Assembly: GCF_001427635.1 (NCBI RefSeq)
Contig: NZ_LMHA01000001.1
Span: 2,260,562-2,324,561 of the forward strand
Origin: Pseudoxanthomonas sp. Root65
GTDB lineage: Bacteria > Pseudomonadota > Gammaproteobacteria > Xanthomonadales > Xanthomonadaceae
Length of the DNA stretch: 64,000 nucleotides
Direction: 5' to 3'
Notes under the pieces: generated by a model
Told to the model about the DNA's origin: nothing
What the model saw: the letters and a program-made list of their open reading frames with translations, nothing else
Database searches by the model: none
Made by a program: the position numbers and the translations under genes
Shown: piece by piece, positions 38,056 through 46,430 of the stretch
Numbering within the stretch: position 1 is the first letter of the stretch
Layout: the number at the start of each line of letters is the position of its first letter

Positions 38056-38613
38056 ATGGAAGACGCCAATGCAGTGTCTACGAACGTCACGTCAGCCGAC
38101 GCCATCAAGGCGCTGATGGTGTTGCGGGCGGAGATGGTCCAGCGGGAGGCGCGCATGAGTGCGGCCATCAACGAGCAGGTGCAATCGCTTCGGCAGGAGG
38201 TTGGCCAGTTCCGTCGCGATGTCGGCGGCATCGTGGACAGCGCCAGCGCGCGCATCGCCCATGAGGCGCACGATGCGGTGTCGCCGGTCACGGCCGAGTA
38301 TGGCGCGGCGGTGGCGGGTGCATCCGCGCAGATCAGGTGTGCTGGTCGCATGGTCTGGATGTGGCTGATTTCCGCTGGCACGGTGCTCGTGCTGGTGGTG
38401 TTCGCGGCCTGGGCGGTTCTGGGCTACTACCGGCGCGAACTGGCCAGCACGAAGGAAGAGCTCCAGCGCTACGAGGACGCCGTGCCGGTCGTGCAGGCGT
38501 TCTACGCCTCCGACGCGGTGATCTGCGGAGGTGTCATCTGCGTCCACGCCGATCCTGCCGGGGCTCGCGTCGGCGAGAAGGGCCAGTATCGCGCGGCCAA
38601 GCCGAGGCCCTAG
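38056..38613 (+). CDS. coiled-coil membrane protein resembling plasmid relaxation/mobilisation accessory proteins
   Basis: 185 residues. An N-terminal helical stretch (15-60, LMVLRAEMVQREARMSAAIN, LRQEVGQFRRDV) is predicted as coiled coil. One membrane segment spans about 99-125 (VWMWLISAGTVLVLVVFAAW), and the tail after GYYRREL contains a Cys pair (ICGGVICVHAD). Proteins of this layout in xanthomonads are often labelled relaxation or MobB-like, on thin evidence. It follows the candidate effector by 52 bases, same strand, with GGGAG before the ATG. Function is unknown; a link to transfer or to anchoring the neighbouring system is speculative. Confidence 0.65.
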   Translation: MEDANAVSTNVTSADAIKALMVLRAEMVQREARMSAAINEQVQSLRQEVGQFRRDVGGIVDSASARIAHEAHDAVSPVTAEYGAAVAGASAQIRCAGRMVWMWLISAGTVLVLVVFAAWAVLGYYRRELASTKEELQRYEDAVPVVQAFYASDAVICGGVICVHADPAGARVGEKGQYRAAKPRP

Positions 38614-38698
38614 CGTGCGGGAGATTGCGTGCTACGGGCGACTGATTCTGGACCGAAACCTGTCCGGGTCAGTATCCGGCCGAGCGTAAAACGGAGCG

Positions 38699-40411
38699 TC
38701 AGCCCGAACCACCCGCGGATTCGCGCGCTACCGGTGCCCGAAGCAACCATCGACTCAGCTCACCCCGCGTCACCGGCCTGGAGAAGTAATAGCCCTGGCC
38801 GATGTCGCAGCCGAGCATGCGCAGCTGCGCCATGGTCTCGGCGTCCTCGACACCTTCTGCGACGACGCGCATGCCGAGACTGCGGGCGAGGGTGATGCTG
38901 GTGGCGACGATCGGGAGCTTGGCGTGCTTCATATCGTTCACGAAGGAGCGGTCGATCTTGATCTCGGTGATCGGGAAGCGGGCAATGCGCACCAGGGAGG
39001 AATGCCCGGTGCCGAAATCATCGATGGAAAACGCCACGCCCGCGGCGCTCAAGGCGGCGACCACCCGATCGGGGAGCGCGCCCTCGCCCAAGGCGGCGGT
39101 CTCGGTGATTTCCAGTGTCAGCAGATGGCCCGGCAGCCGGTGCTGGAGCAGCGCATTGGCGACGCGTTCGGGCAGATCGATCTCGCCGAGATTCGCGGCG
39201 GCGAGATTGATGGATACCCCGATGTCGTGACCCGATGCGCGCCACCCTGCAAGATCGTCGAGCGCGCGATCCAGCACGAAGTCGGTGATCGCCCGAATGA
39301 GATCGGTGCGCTCGACCGCGGGCAGGAACTCGTCTGGACGCCGCGCGTCCCACCGCAGCAGCGCTTCGACGCCATGCACCGCGCCTGTCCGGAGGTCGAC
39401 CAATGGTTGATAGTGCAGCTGGAGATCGCCGGCGGCGAGCGCATGACGGACGTCGTTGACGAGTTCCCGCTCCCGTGCGGCGGAGCGCGTGGTGCGCAGG
39501 ACCTTCAGCAATGCCCGCCAGATCCGGTGCATGGCCGCCGCCAGGCCCATCGCCACCAGCAGCACCGACACGGCGGGAACGGCGATCCATTCGTTCGCCG
39601 CCAGCAAACCGATGCCGAGCAGCACCCCCAGCACGACGGCCGCATGGATGCGTATCTCGGCGCCGGTGAAGCGGGTGCTGCGATCGCGCGGTGCCTGCCA
39701 CGCCGCCGCGGCGGCCAGCACGGGTCCGAGCGGATAGAGCGCGTTGGACGCGATCATGCCCGGCACCGGACCGGTGGCGGCGGCTTCCAACGTCCAGGCG
39801 GTGTCGGCGACGCCCAGCGTGAGGATCGCGGCGGCGAGCAGCATCCAGGCGACACTGACCTGCCTGCCGGCGAGCGCGAACGCCACCACCGCGATGGCGG
39901 CGAGGATGCTGTCGCCGACCTGATAGGCGACCACGATGAGGCGGCCGAGTTCACCGAGGCTTTCGGTCGCCAGCAGCGGTGGAAGCGCCAGCGCGGTCAC
40001 CAGGCCCGCGGTCACCAGGGTGATGGTCAGGATGTCCGTGAGCAGCGCCGTGCCCAGTCCACTCAATTGGCGCCCGAGCTGGAACAGCGCCGCCATCGCG
40101 AACGGATACAGCGACATCCAGAACATGTCGATGGGGCCCGGTGATATCCAGGGATTTCCCAATGCCTCGCCACCCAGATGCAGCACCCAACCCAGCGTCC
40201 ACGGAGTGAACCCCAACGCGAGCAGCGCCCATGCCGAACGTTCCTCGCGGATCCGGGCCGCACGCAGGTAGAGCATGGCGGTGGCAGCGATCATCACCGC
40301 AACGTAGATCCCGTGCGTGAACCAGTGCGCGTCGATGCCCGCCGCCAATCCTGCCCAGTACCCGAGCAGCATGGCAGCGAATCCCACGTGTACCGCGCGT
40401 CGCGTCGTCAT
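38699..40411 (-). CDS. membrane-bound EAL-domain cyclic-di-GMP phosphodiesterase
   Basis: 570 residues. About nine hydrophobic segments fill residues 5-300, likely a membrane sensor domain. The EAL domain (about 325-560) keeps the catalytic set: EALLRW (the EAL motif), SINLAAANL, EITETAAL, DDFGTGHSSL, KIDRSFV, EGVED and the closing QGYYFSRP. It therefore probably hydrolyses c-di-GMP to pGpG. No GGDEF domain precedes it. The ATG at 40411 is preferred because GGAG stands upstream and the preceding frame is Arg/Ser-rich and unlike a membrane protein. It faces the mobilisation-like gene convergently. Confidence 0.9.
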   Translation of the reverse strand: MTTRRAVHVGFAAMLLGYWAGLAAGIDAHWFTHGIYVAVMIAATAMLYLRAARIREERSAWALLALGFTPWTLGWVLHLGGEALGNPWISPGPIDMFWMSLYPFAMAALFQLGRQLSGLGTALLTDILTITLVTAGLVTALALPPLLATESLGELGRLIVVAYQVGDSILAAIAVVAFALAGRQVSVAWMLLAAAILTLGVADTAWTLEAAATGPVPGMIASNALYPLGPVLAAAAAWQAPRDRSTRFTGAEIRIHAAVVLGVLLGIGLLAANEWIAVPAVSVLLVAMGLAAAMHRIWRALLKVLRTTRSAARERELVNDVRHALAAGDLQLHYQPLVDLRTGAVHGVEALLRWDARRPDEFLPAVERTDLIRAITDFVLDRALDDLAGWRASGHDIGVSINLAAANLGEIDLPERVANALLQHRLPGHLLTLEITETAALGEGALPDRVVAALSAAGVAFSIDDFGTGHSSLVRIARFPITEIKIDRSFVNDMKHAKLPIVATSITLARSLGMRVVAEGVEDAETMAQLRMLGCDIGQGYYFSRPVTRGELSRWLLRAPVARESAGGSG

Positions 40412-40922
40412 CTCCACCCGCTCCAGTAAAGGTGCGGAAGAGGAAGCCCAGGCTGCTCGCGCTATCGGCTTCCCCGTTCGTCCGGAGTCGGTTCGCGTTA
40501 TCCCCGCACGCATGCCGCGATGCGGAGATCTCCGGTGTCTGCATGGACGCCGGTGGCGTCCGGAAACAGGCGAAGTCGCTGCGCTCTGTTTCCGTCGCGA
40601 TCATCCTCCCGCCGAACGGGGCTGTCACGCGCGATGCGCTTGTCATGCAGCGGCGGCATCGCAAGCCGGGATCAGGGTAGGGTTTGCGCCGCAGAATACG
40701 TGTCAGCGTCTATTGTGTGATGTGACAGTGGGGGTCGGGAAAGAGGAGTGAAAGAGCGGGTAGAGACCATGCCCGTAGCGTTTTTTGCTGTGTCGCGGCG
40801 CGGACCGCAGGGATCACTGGCCGTGTCGATCCGGCGCGCGCGCCTTCGTCGGTTAGGCAAGGCAGGCCAGGCGTGCCCACGTGGCGATGCGGCTGCCTCA
40901 TTCCATCGTGAGGAGAACTGTA
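40412..40922. other. intergenic region upstream of EAL and DUF4287 genes
   Basis: About 510 bases between divergent genes. The part 40680-40760 has an AT-rich patch with TGTCAGCGTCTATTGTGTGA then TGTGACAG, where TGTCA and TGACA could form a dyad for a regulator such as Clp/CRP, but the half-sites do not fit the standard TGTGA-N6-TCACA. A GAGGAG lies before 40923. I see no gene. Confidence 0.4.
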
Positions 40923-41138
40923 ATGGCGACGAACGAAAAGATGAAAGGTCCGGCTTCCTACTTCCCCTCGATAGAGAAGCGGTACGGCAGGCCCGTCGAG
41001 CACTGGTTCAAGATCCTGGAGGCCGTCAGCGACCGCAAGCACATGGAGCAGGTGGCGTTGTTGAAGACGGAGCACAAGATGGGCCACGGACACGCGAATG
41101 CGCTGGTGGCTTATCACAGGACGAAGCACGGGGGTTAG
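40923..41138 (+). CDS. DUF4287 small protein
   Basis: 71 residues. The whole chain matches DUF4287: KGPASYFPSIEKRYGRPVEH, WFKILEAVSDRKHMEQVALL, KTEHKMGHGHANALVAYHR. It is a small helical cytoplasmic protein with conserved Tyr, Trp and His residues; such domains often sit beside or fused to DUF5655 domains. The function is unknown. The ATG at 40923 directly follows GGAGAACTGTA, a usable ribosome site, and removes 14 unrelated upstream codons. The gene has no close partner. Confidence 0.85.
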   Translation: MATNEKMKGPASYFPSIEKRYGRPVEHWFKILEAVSDRKHMEQVALLKTEHKMGHGHANALVAYHRTKHGG

Positions 41139-41182
41139 GAGGCGACGCTCGTCCATGTGCCGTGGCGTTCGCGGCAGGGGCA

Positions 41183-41212
41183 TAGGTTGGAGTGAGCTTG
41201 TGAACCCCAACG
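41183..41212 (+). repeat. TAGGTTGGGGTGAGC-type intergenic repeat, plus orientation
   Basis: TAGGTTGGAGTGAGCTTGTG followed by AACCCCAACG; the ends GGTTGGAG and AACCCCAAC are partly self-complementary. A related element lies in opposite orientation at 41298-41328. Confidence 0.65.
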
Positions 41213-41297
41213 CGCGCTGAAGGTGATGGATCCTTGAGCTCTCGGCGTGCGCGGTTGGCTTACCTCGTGGACGCTTCCGTGCAGAGGACGGAGACGG

Positions 41298-41328
41298 TGT
41301 TGCGCTTCGCTGCGCTCACCCCAACCTA
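41298..41328 (-). repeat. TAGGTTGGGGTGAGC-type intergenic repeat, minus orientation
   Basis: On the minus strand it reads TAGGTTGGGGTGAGCGCAGC then GAAGCGCAACA. Together with 41183-41212 it forms an inverted pair about 85 bases apart. The motif is common between genes in xanthomonads from memory. Confidence 0.65.
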
Positions 41329-41334
41329 TGACCT

Positions 41335-41408
41335 ATGCTCTGTCGGTGCCGTGCGTCACGGGCACATGCTTTGTCGGTTCCGCCGCGCTGGTCGCGCGGA
41401 TCCGCTTG
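41335..41408 (-). pseudogene. fragment of an asparaginase-like gene
   Basis: Read on the minus strand it gives RIRATSAAEPTKHVPVTHGTD. This matches IRATIAAQPTRHVLVTHGTD of the intact asparaginase-domain gene at 42027-42512, including the HGTD catalytic motif. The DNA is also similar but diverged. Nothing related precedes or follows it, so it is a decayed remnant or a small duplicated piece. Confidence 0.65.
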
Positions 41409-41519
41409 GGAGGAGGTATTCTGGCGCCCGTTCCCGGACCCCCTGCTCGCCTTTGTCCTGGCCGCCACGCGGTCCGGCTTGATTCAGGTGTTCGGCCATA
41501 GCAGACAAGTAGACAAGCA

Positions 41520-41885
41520 TTGAAAGCAAACGATCTCCAGATGAAAACGGACTGGCGCTTTGAAGAGAGCGAGCAGCGGCGTCACTATGTCATCGAGCCA
41601 TGGCTCGATGGACGCCGGGTAGGTCGTGCCCATGGCTGGTTCGAGCCCGGCGAGAGCTTCGTGCTGGAGAAGATCGAGATCGATTCGAGACAGCGCTCGC
41701 GTGGCTATGGCAGTACGGTGATCGAGCAGCTGCGACAGAAAGCGCGTGAGAAGGCGTGCCGCGAGCTGGTGATCAACAATGTGCGTTCCAGCAACCACCG
41801 GGCTATTGCGCTGTATGAGGCCATGGGCGCAAAGGCTGTCCCACTGTCGGCAAGCCTCTGCGCGTTCGTCATCACGCCGCCGTAG
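41520..41885 (+). CDS. GNAT family N-acetyltransferase
   Basis: 121 residues. The acetyl-CoA binding segment is RSRGYGSTVIEQLRQKARE (R-x-x-G-x-G/A type), preceded by FVLEKIEIDSRQR. VRSSNHRAIALYEAMGAKAV follows, the usual last helix-strand of the fold. The substrate is unknown. The start may be 41520 or 41541; neither has a strong ribosome site. Moderately lower GC than neighbours. It is followed by a hairpin that separates it from the convergent asparaginase-domain gene. Confidence 0.8.
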   Translation: MKANDLQMKTDWRFEESEQRRHYVIEPWLDGRRVGRAHGWFEPGESFVLEKIEIDSRQRSRGYGSTVIEQLRQKAREKACRELVINNVRSSNHRAIALYEAMGAKAVPLSASLCAFVITPP

Positions 41886-41971
41886 GCCTGATCCTTCGAA
41901 ACAGAGGACAGAGTGCGTTTTCCGATGAGGTCTTGAGGGTCGGAGAACGATTCCCTCCCTCGTGAAAGCAC

Positions 41972-41993
41972 AAGGCCCGCATCAGCGGGCCTT
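41972..41993. terminator. bidirectional terminator-like hairpin
   Basis: AAGGCCCGC, loop ATCA, GCGGGCCTT, then GTTGTTGTTG on the plus strand; on the minus strand GTGC and TTTCACG follow. It lies between the convergent GNAT and asparaginase-domain genes and can serve both. Confidence 0.7.
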
Positions 41994-42026
41994 GTTGTTG
42001 CTGCAGCATCCATCCGCCTGTCGGCC

Positions 42027-42512
42027 TCAAATCGCCTCGAACCGGTTCGCCGCCACATTCTTCCGCACTTTCGCCGGATCCCAGATCCGTCCGTTCATGG
42101 CGATGTACACGCCCGTCGGCAGCGACTGCACGGCGCCGATCGCGCAGCCGATGTTGAACTCCGCGTCCGAGCCGCGGAAGCGGGCGGGGCTGAGGGCGCC
42201 GGTCATGACGATGGTCTTGTCGGTGATCGAGGCCAGCACATGGCCGGTCTGCACCATGCTGTCGGTGCCATGCGTCACCAGCACGTGCCGGGTCGGCTGC
42301 GCCGCGATGGTGGCGCGGATCAGCTCGCGGTCCTCGTCGGTGATATGCAGCGAGTCCTTGCGCAGGATCGGGATGACCGTGAAACGGAACGTCACCCCCA
42401 GCTCGCGCAGGATCATGCCGATCTGCGGGTCGCCGATCTGGTAGTCGGACTTGTCGTCGAAGTAGATCTTGTCGATCGTGCCACCGGTGGTGACGATCAG
42501 CAGCTCGTCCAT
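42027..42512 (-). CDS. asparaginase N-terminal-domain protein
   Basis: 161 residues, only about half of a normal L-asparaginase (about 330). It contains the first catalytic Thr motif IVTTGGTIDK and the second motif VTHGTDSMVQT, plus KTIVMTGALSPARF. The C-terminal domain needed for the usual fold is absent, and the protein ends NRFEAI with a clean stop. Such short asparaginase-domain proteins recur in proteobacteria, so it may be a genuine shorter family rather than a truncation. The ATG at 42512 has GGAG seven bases upstream. A related decayed fragment lies at 41335-41408. Confidence 0.82.
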   Translation of the reverse strand: MDELLIVTTGGTIDKIYFDDKSDYQIGDPQIGMILRELGVTFRFTVIPILRKDSLHITDEDRELIRATIAAQPTRHVLVTHGTDSMVQTGHVLASITDKTIVMTGALSPARFRGSDAEFNIGCAIGAVQSLPTGVYIAMNGRIWDPAKVRKNVAANRFEAI

Positions 42513-42532
42513 CTCAAGGCTCCTGCCGGCGC

Positions 42533-43249
42533 TCACGGCGCGCCTGGCGTTGTATCCGGGGGTGTCAGGCGGTACGCCTCGCCGTAGTGCCGGCAGATCA
42601 TGTCTTCCAGTCCCGGCGAAGGCGGTGCGACCACCACGCGATTATCGCCGCTTTCCCGCAGGAACGTGCATTGCGCGTCGCCGCGACCGTCTTCGTCGTA
42701 GGTGGCGCCACTGCCGTCCACCTGTGCCCGCAGGTGCCTGTTGCCGTCGTCGAGCGGCAGCGAATGGACGGCATCCAGCTTCCACATCAGGTAGTTCCAA
42801 CTGCAGCAACTGCTGCGCCCGGCCTGCACCAGCCACCCGTCGATGAACTGCAGCTCGTAGTAGCCGCCGCTGAAGAAGTGCTGCAGCGTCCGCGTGGCCG
42901 GGTCGATCCGGTAGATATCGCCCTCGCAGTTCGGCCCCGCACCGCACGCGCCGCGGATCTCGACCTCATGCAGGCCGTCCCCGTCCACATCCACCAGCCC
43001 GGCGTTGCCCATCGGGGTGTAGGCCGTTTCCTGATCGACCTCCAGGCGGTCGCAGCTATGCCCGGCATCGCACGTGAGCTCGGCGATGTGGCGACGCAGC
43101 CCGGGCGAAGGACATTCGGTCCGCACGGTCAGCACGCTGCCATCGCGGTTCTCCACACGCGCCGGTTCGACGGGTTCGCACACCGCGTCCTGCGCCCCCG
43201 CGCACGGCGCCAAGGCGCAGAAGAACAGCGCGACGGCAAAGCGCCTCAT
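42533..43249 (-). CDS. secreted protein with FG-GAP/VCBS-like segment
   Basis: 238 residues. A signal peptide (MRRFAVALFFCALAPCAGAQ) is followed by a Cys-rich domain. NAGLVDVDGDGLHEVEI is a Ca-binding DxDGDG loop as in FG-GAP/VCBS repeats, here as a single copy; an SSCCSWNYLMWKLD segment and a C-terminal DEDGRGDAQC follow. Probably periplasmic or secreted, function unknown. Its start overlaps the stop of the upstream DUF2069 gene by 4 bases, and the wrbA gene is next upstream, giving a compact wrbA-DUF2069-this gene unit. Confidence 0.72.
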   Translation of the reverse strand: MRRFAVALFFCALAPCAGAQDAVCEPVEPARVENRDGSVLTVRTECPSPGLRRHIAELTCDAGHSCDRLEVDQETAYTPMGNAGLVDVDGDGLHEVEIRGACGAGPNCEGDIYRIDPATRTLQHFFSGGYYELQFIDGWLVQAGRSSCCSWNYLMWKLDAVHSLPLDDGNRHLRAQVDGSGATYDEDGRGDAQCTFLRESGDNRVVVAPPSPGLEDMICRHYGEAYRLTPPDTTPGAP

Positions 43250-43577
43250 CCCTTCCTGCCGAACCGCTTGGCGAACGCCGGCCAGCTGGTCGCCAGCACG
43301 ATGCCGATGGACAGCACGATGCCCACCCAAGCGAACTTCGCCTTCACCGGGTCGGCCCACGCCACCATCACTGCGTGAGAGAACCAGAACAGCGCGAACA
43401 CGCCGGCCCAGAACGCCGCCGTACGCCGGCGCGCCATCACCCCGATCATCAACAGGATCGGCGGCAGTGCGAACACCAGCAACGCCAGCGTGTACTGGCG
43501 GTCGCCCCAGAACCATACGGCATACAGGATGGCCAGCAGTTGCAGCAGGCCGGCGAGCAGCAGGCGCGAGCGGTCCA

Positions 43578-43578
<1 letters not shown>
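43246..43578 (-). CDS. DUF2069 membrane protein
   Basis: 110 residues with four predicted membrane helices (LLLAGLLQLLAILYAVWF, LALLVFALPPILLMIGV, AAFWAGVFALFWFSHAV, AWVGIVLSIGIVLATSW). This is the DUF2069 pattern, a small inner membrane protein of unknown function commonly found next to wrbA in xanthomonads and pseudomonads. The ATG overlaps the wrbA stop by one base (TGATG) and its stop overlaps the next start, so the three genes are co-translated. Confidence 0.85.
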
Positions 43579-44237
<659 letters not shown>

Positions 44238-44251
44238 TTACCCTTCCGCCC

Positions 44252-45529
44252 ATGGAGCCTCTGGACTCGTTGAACCGCTGGACCGAACGCATGCGCGACC
44301 GCGCACGCATGGGCACGTTCTTCCGCTTCCTGGCCAAGCGCTTCCTCGACGACCGCCTGTTCCAGGCCGCCGGTTCGCTGGCCTACACCACCCTGTTCGC
44401 ACTGGTGCCGCTGGCGATGGTGGTGTTCGGCGTGCTGTCGGCGTTCCCGGTGTTCCAGGAATGGAGCGCGCAGCTACGCGACTACATCTTCGCCAACTTC
44501 CTGCCGGGCGCGGCGGTCAGCCTGAAGGAGAAGCTGGACGGCTTCCTGGCCAACACCGGCAAGCTGACCGCGGTGGGTGTGATCGCGCTGGTGGCGTCGC
44601 TGCTGATCACGCTCAACAGCATCGAGGCCACCTTCAACCGCATCTGGAGGGTGCGCAGTGCGCGGCCGAAGCTGTCCCGCTTCCTGGTGTACTGGACCGT
44701 GCTGACGCTGGGCGCGCTGATGGCGGCGGCCTCGCTGGCGCTGTCCGCGCGCTTCTATGCCTTGCCGGTGTTCGCCACCGACGGTGGCCGCTGGTTGCAG
44801 ACGCTGTCGCTGAGTGTGGCGCCGGTGCTGATCGAACTGGCGGCCATCGTGGTGATCTACCGCGTGGTGCCGCACCGGACCATCAAGTGGCGCTACGCCG
44901 TGGCCGGCGCGTTGCTGGCGACGGTGCTGCTGGAACTGTCCAAGTGGGGCCTGGGCGCCTATCTCGGCAGCTTCAACACCTACCAGAAGATCTATGGCGC
45001 TGTGGCGGCGGCGCCCATCCTGCTGCTGTGGATCTTCCTGTGTTGGGTGGCGGTGCTGCTGGGTGCGTCGCTGGCCTCGGGCATGGCCGCGTTCCGCTAC
45101 CAGCCGGTGGCGCTGCGACTGCCGATCGGCTACGAGCTGTACGGCCTGCTGCGCATGCTGGGGCGCTTTGCGCAGGCGCGGGAGAAAGGCAAGGGGCTGC
45201 ACAGCGACCAGATCCTGGCGATGGAGCCGATGCTGACCGATTCGCTGATCCAGCAGATGCTGGGCCAGCTGTCCGAGATCAACCTGCTGCGCCGCGACGA
45301 GGAAGGCGAGTGGCTGCTGGCGCGCGACCTGGACGACCTGACGCTGTGCGACCTGTACGAAGCCTGCCAGCTGCGCATTCCCGTGGCCGAAGCGCACCTG
45401 CCGTTCCACGACGACGCCCTGGGTCGCGCTGCACGCGTCGCAGTGGACGACCTGCGCATGCCCTTGCGCGAACTGCTGAAGAAACGCGTCAGCGACCTGT
45501 TCACCGAATCCCACCAGGAGCCTGCATGA
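44252..45529 (+). CDS. YihY/BrkB family inner membrane protein
   Basis: 425 residues. The N-terminal YihY domain (about 25-285) has six hydrophobic segments and the signatures AAGSLAYTTLFALVPL and YGAVAAAPILLLWIFLCW. The C-terminal third (about 290-425) is a cytoplasmic winged-helix-like part typical of the longer members. The family was once called ribonuclease BN, which is not supported; its role in the envelope is unresolved. Its stop overlaps the tlpA-like gene start (ATGA). Confidence 0.92.
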   Translation: MEPLDSLNRWTERMRDRARMGTFFRFLAKRFLDDRLFQAAGSLAYTTLFALVPLAMVVFGVLSAFPVFQEWSAQLRDYIFANFLPGAAVSLKEKLDGFLANTGKLTAVGVIALVASLLITLNSIEATFNRIWRVRSARPKLSRFLVYWTVLTLGALMAAASLALSARFYALPVFATDGGRWLQTLSLSVAPVLIELAAIVVIYRVVPHRTIKWRYAVAGALLATVLLELSKWGLGAYLGSFNTYQKIYGAVAAAPILLLWIFLCWVAVLLGASLASGMAAFRYQPVALRLPIGYELYGLLRMLGRFAQAREKGKGLHSDQILAMEPMLTDSLIQQMLGQLSEINLLRRDEEGEWLLARDLDDLTLCDLYEACQLRIPVAEAHLPFHDDALGRAARVAVDDLRMPLRELLKKRVSDLFTESHQEPA

Positions 45530-46098
45530 AGTCCGTTTCCTCCCTGACACTGGCAGCGGTGTTGCTGCTGGCCGCGTGCAATGCAGGTTCGGCGCCCGCC
45601 GACGTGGCGGAGCCGGCGATCGAGGCGCATGTGCAGACCGTGGACCCCGATGAGGAGAAGCCTGCCGACCGCACGGCGGAGGTGCCTGTATTGCAGGTCA
45701 AGACGCTCGATGGCGCCGACTACACGCTGGCCGCACGGCGCGGCAAGTGGGTGGTGGTGAACTTCTGGGCCACCTGGTGCGCGCCGTGCCTGAAGGAGAT
45801 GCCGGATCTCTCTGCGCTGGACAAGGACAACGAGCACATCGAGGTGATCGGGCTGGCTTATGAAGAGATCGAAGCCGACGACCTGAAGGCCTTTCTGGAA
45901 GAACGGCCGGTGGTGTATCCCATCGCGATCCTCGATGTGTACAACCCGCCGGCCGACTTCGCCACGCCGCGCGGGCTGCCGCTCACCTACCTGATTGCGC
46001 CGGACGGCAAGGTGGCCAAGCAGTTCCTCGGCCCTGTAACGGGCAAGGAGATCGAGGCCGCCATCGCCGAAGCGGGCGGTCCGAAAGCGAAGGTGTGA
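45526..46098 (+). CDS. TlpA-like thioredoxin-fold lipoprotein
   Basis: 190 residues. The signal peptide has lipobox LLAAC (Cys18). An acidic linker leads to a thioredoxin-like domain with the redox motif WCAPC (Cys85, Cys88) in [17 protein letters not shown] and the cis-Pro segment GLPLTYLI. It is probably a periplasm-facing, membrane-anchored disulfide reductase acting in cytochrome c or envelope thiol maintenance. It overlaps yihY at its start (ATGA) and the acyP start codon at its stop (TGATG), so the three genes are coupled. Confidence 0.9.
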   Translation: MKSVSSLTLAAVLLLAACNAGSAPADVAEPAIEAHVQTVDPDEEKPADRTAEVPVLQVKTLDGADYTLAARRGKWVVVNFWATWCAPCLKEMPDLSALDKDNEHIEVIGLAYEEIEADDLKAFLEERPVVYPIAILDVYNPPADFATPRGLPLTYLIAPDGKVAKQFLGPVTGKEIEAAIAEAGGPKAKV

Positions 46099-46364
46099 TG
46101 GCGACGGCGCGCTTCCTGGTCAGTGGCAAGGTGCAGGGCGTGTTCTTCCGCGCGTCCACCCGCGAGCGTGCGCTGGACCTGGGGCTGTCGGGTCGTGCGA
46201 CCAATCTGCCGGATGGCCGCGTGGAAGTGATCGCCGACGGCGATGCCGATGCGCTCGATGCACTGGAGGCCTGGCTGCGGCACGGGCCGCCGTCGGCCCG
46301 CGTGGACGACGTGGCGCGCAGCAACTGGGACGGGGCCGTCAACGAAGGTTTCGTGACCGGCTGA
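46098..46364 (+). CDS. acyP: acylphosphatase
   Basis: 88 residues, the full size of this family. Catalytic Arg18 lies in [12 protein letters not shown] and Asn36 in GRATNLPDG. The enzyme hydrolyses carboxyl-phosphate bonds such as in acetyl phosphate or 1,3-bisphosphoglycerate. The ATG at 46098 shares one base with the stop of the upstream gene. A bidirectional hairpin terminator follows. Confidence 0.93.
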   Translation: MATARFLVSGKVQGVFFRASTRERALDLGLSGRATNLPDGRVEVIADGDADALDALEAWLRHGPPSARVDDVARSNWDGAVNEGFVTG

Positions 46365-46390
46365 CGCGATTTTCGTGGCGGGAGAAGAAA

Positions 46391-46414
46391 GGAAGCGGCC
46401 AACCGGCCGCTTCC
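46391..46414. terminator. bidirectional terminator between acyP and chitinase
   Basis: GGAAGCGGCC, loop AACC, GGCCGCTTCC, followed by TCTCCATTCCTT on plus; on minus the flank is TTTCTTCTCC. It lies between the convergent acyP and chitinase genes and may end both transcripts. Confidence 0.75.
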
Positions 46415-46430
46415 TCTCCATTCCTTGCGG

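Larger units (their letters stand above)
41139..41519. other. repeat-bearing intergenic region with asparaginase relic
   Basis: About 380 bases without an intact gene. It holds an inverted pair of TAGGTTGGGGTGAGC-type elements and a decayed piece of an asparaginase gene, annotated separately. The rest shows nothing recognisable. Confidence 0.6.

Noticed and set aside
40680..40740. Clp/CRP binding site before the DUF4287 gene
   Set aside because: TGTCA and TGACA half-sites are present but the spacing and bases do not fit TGTGA-N6-TCACA.
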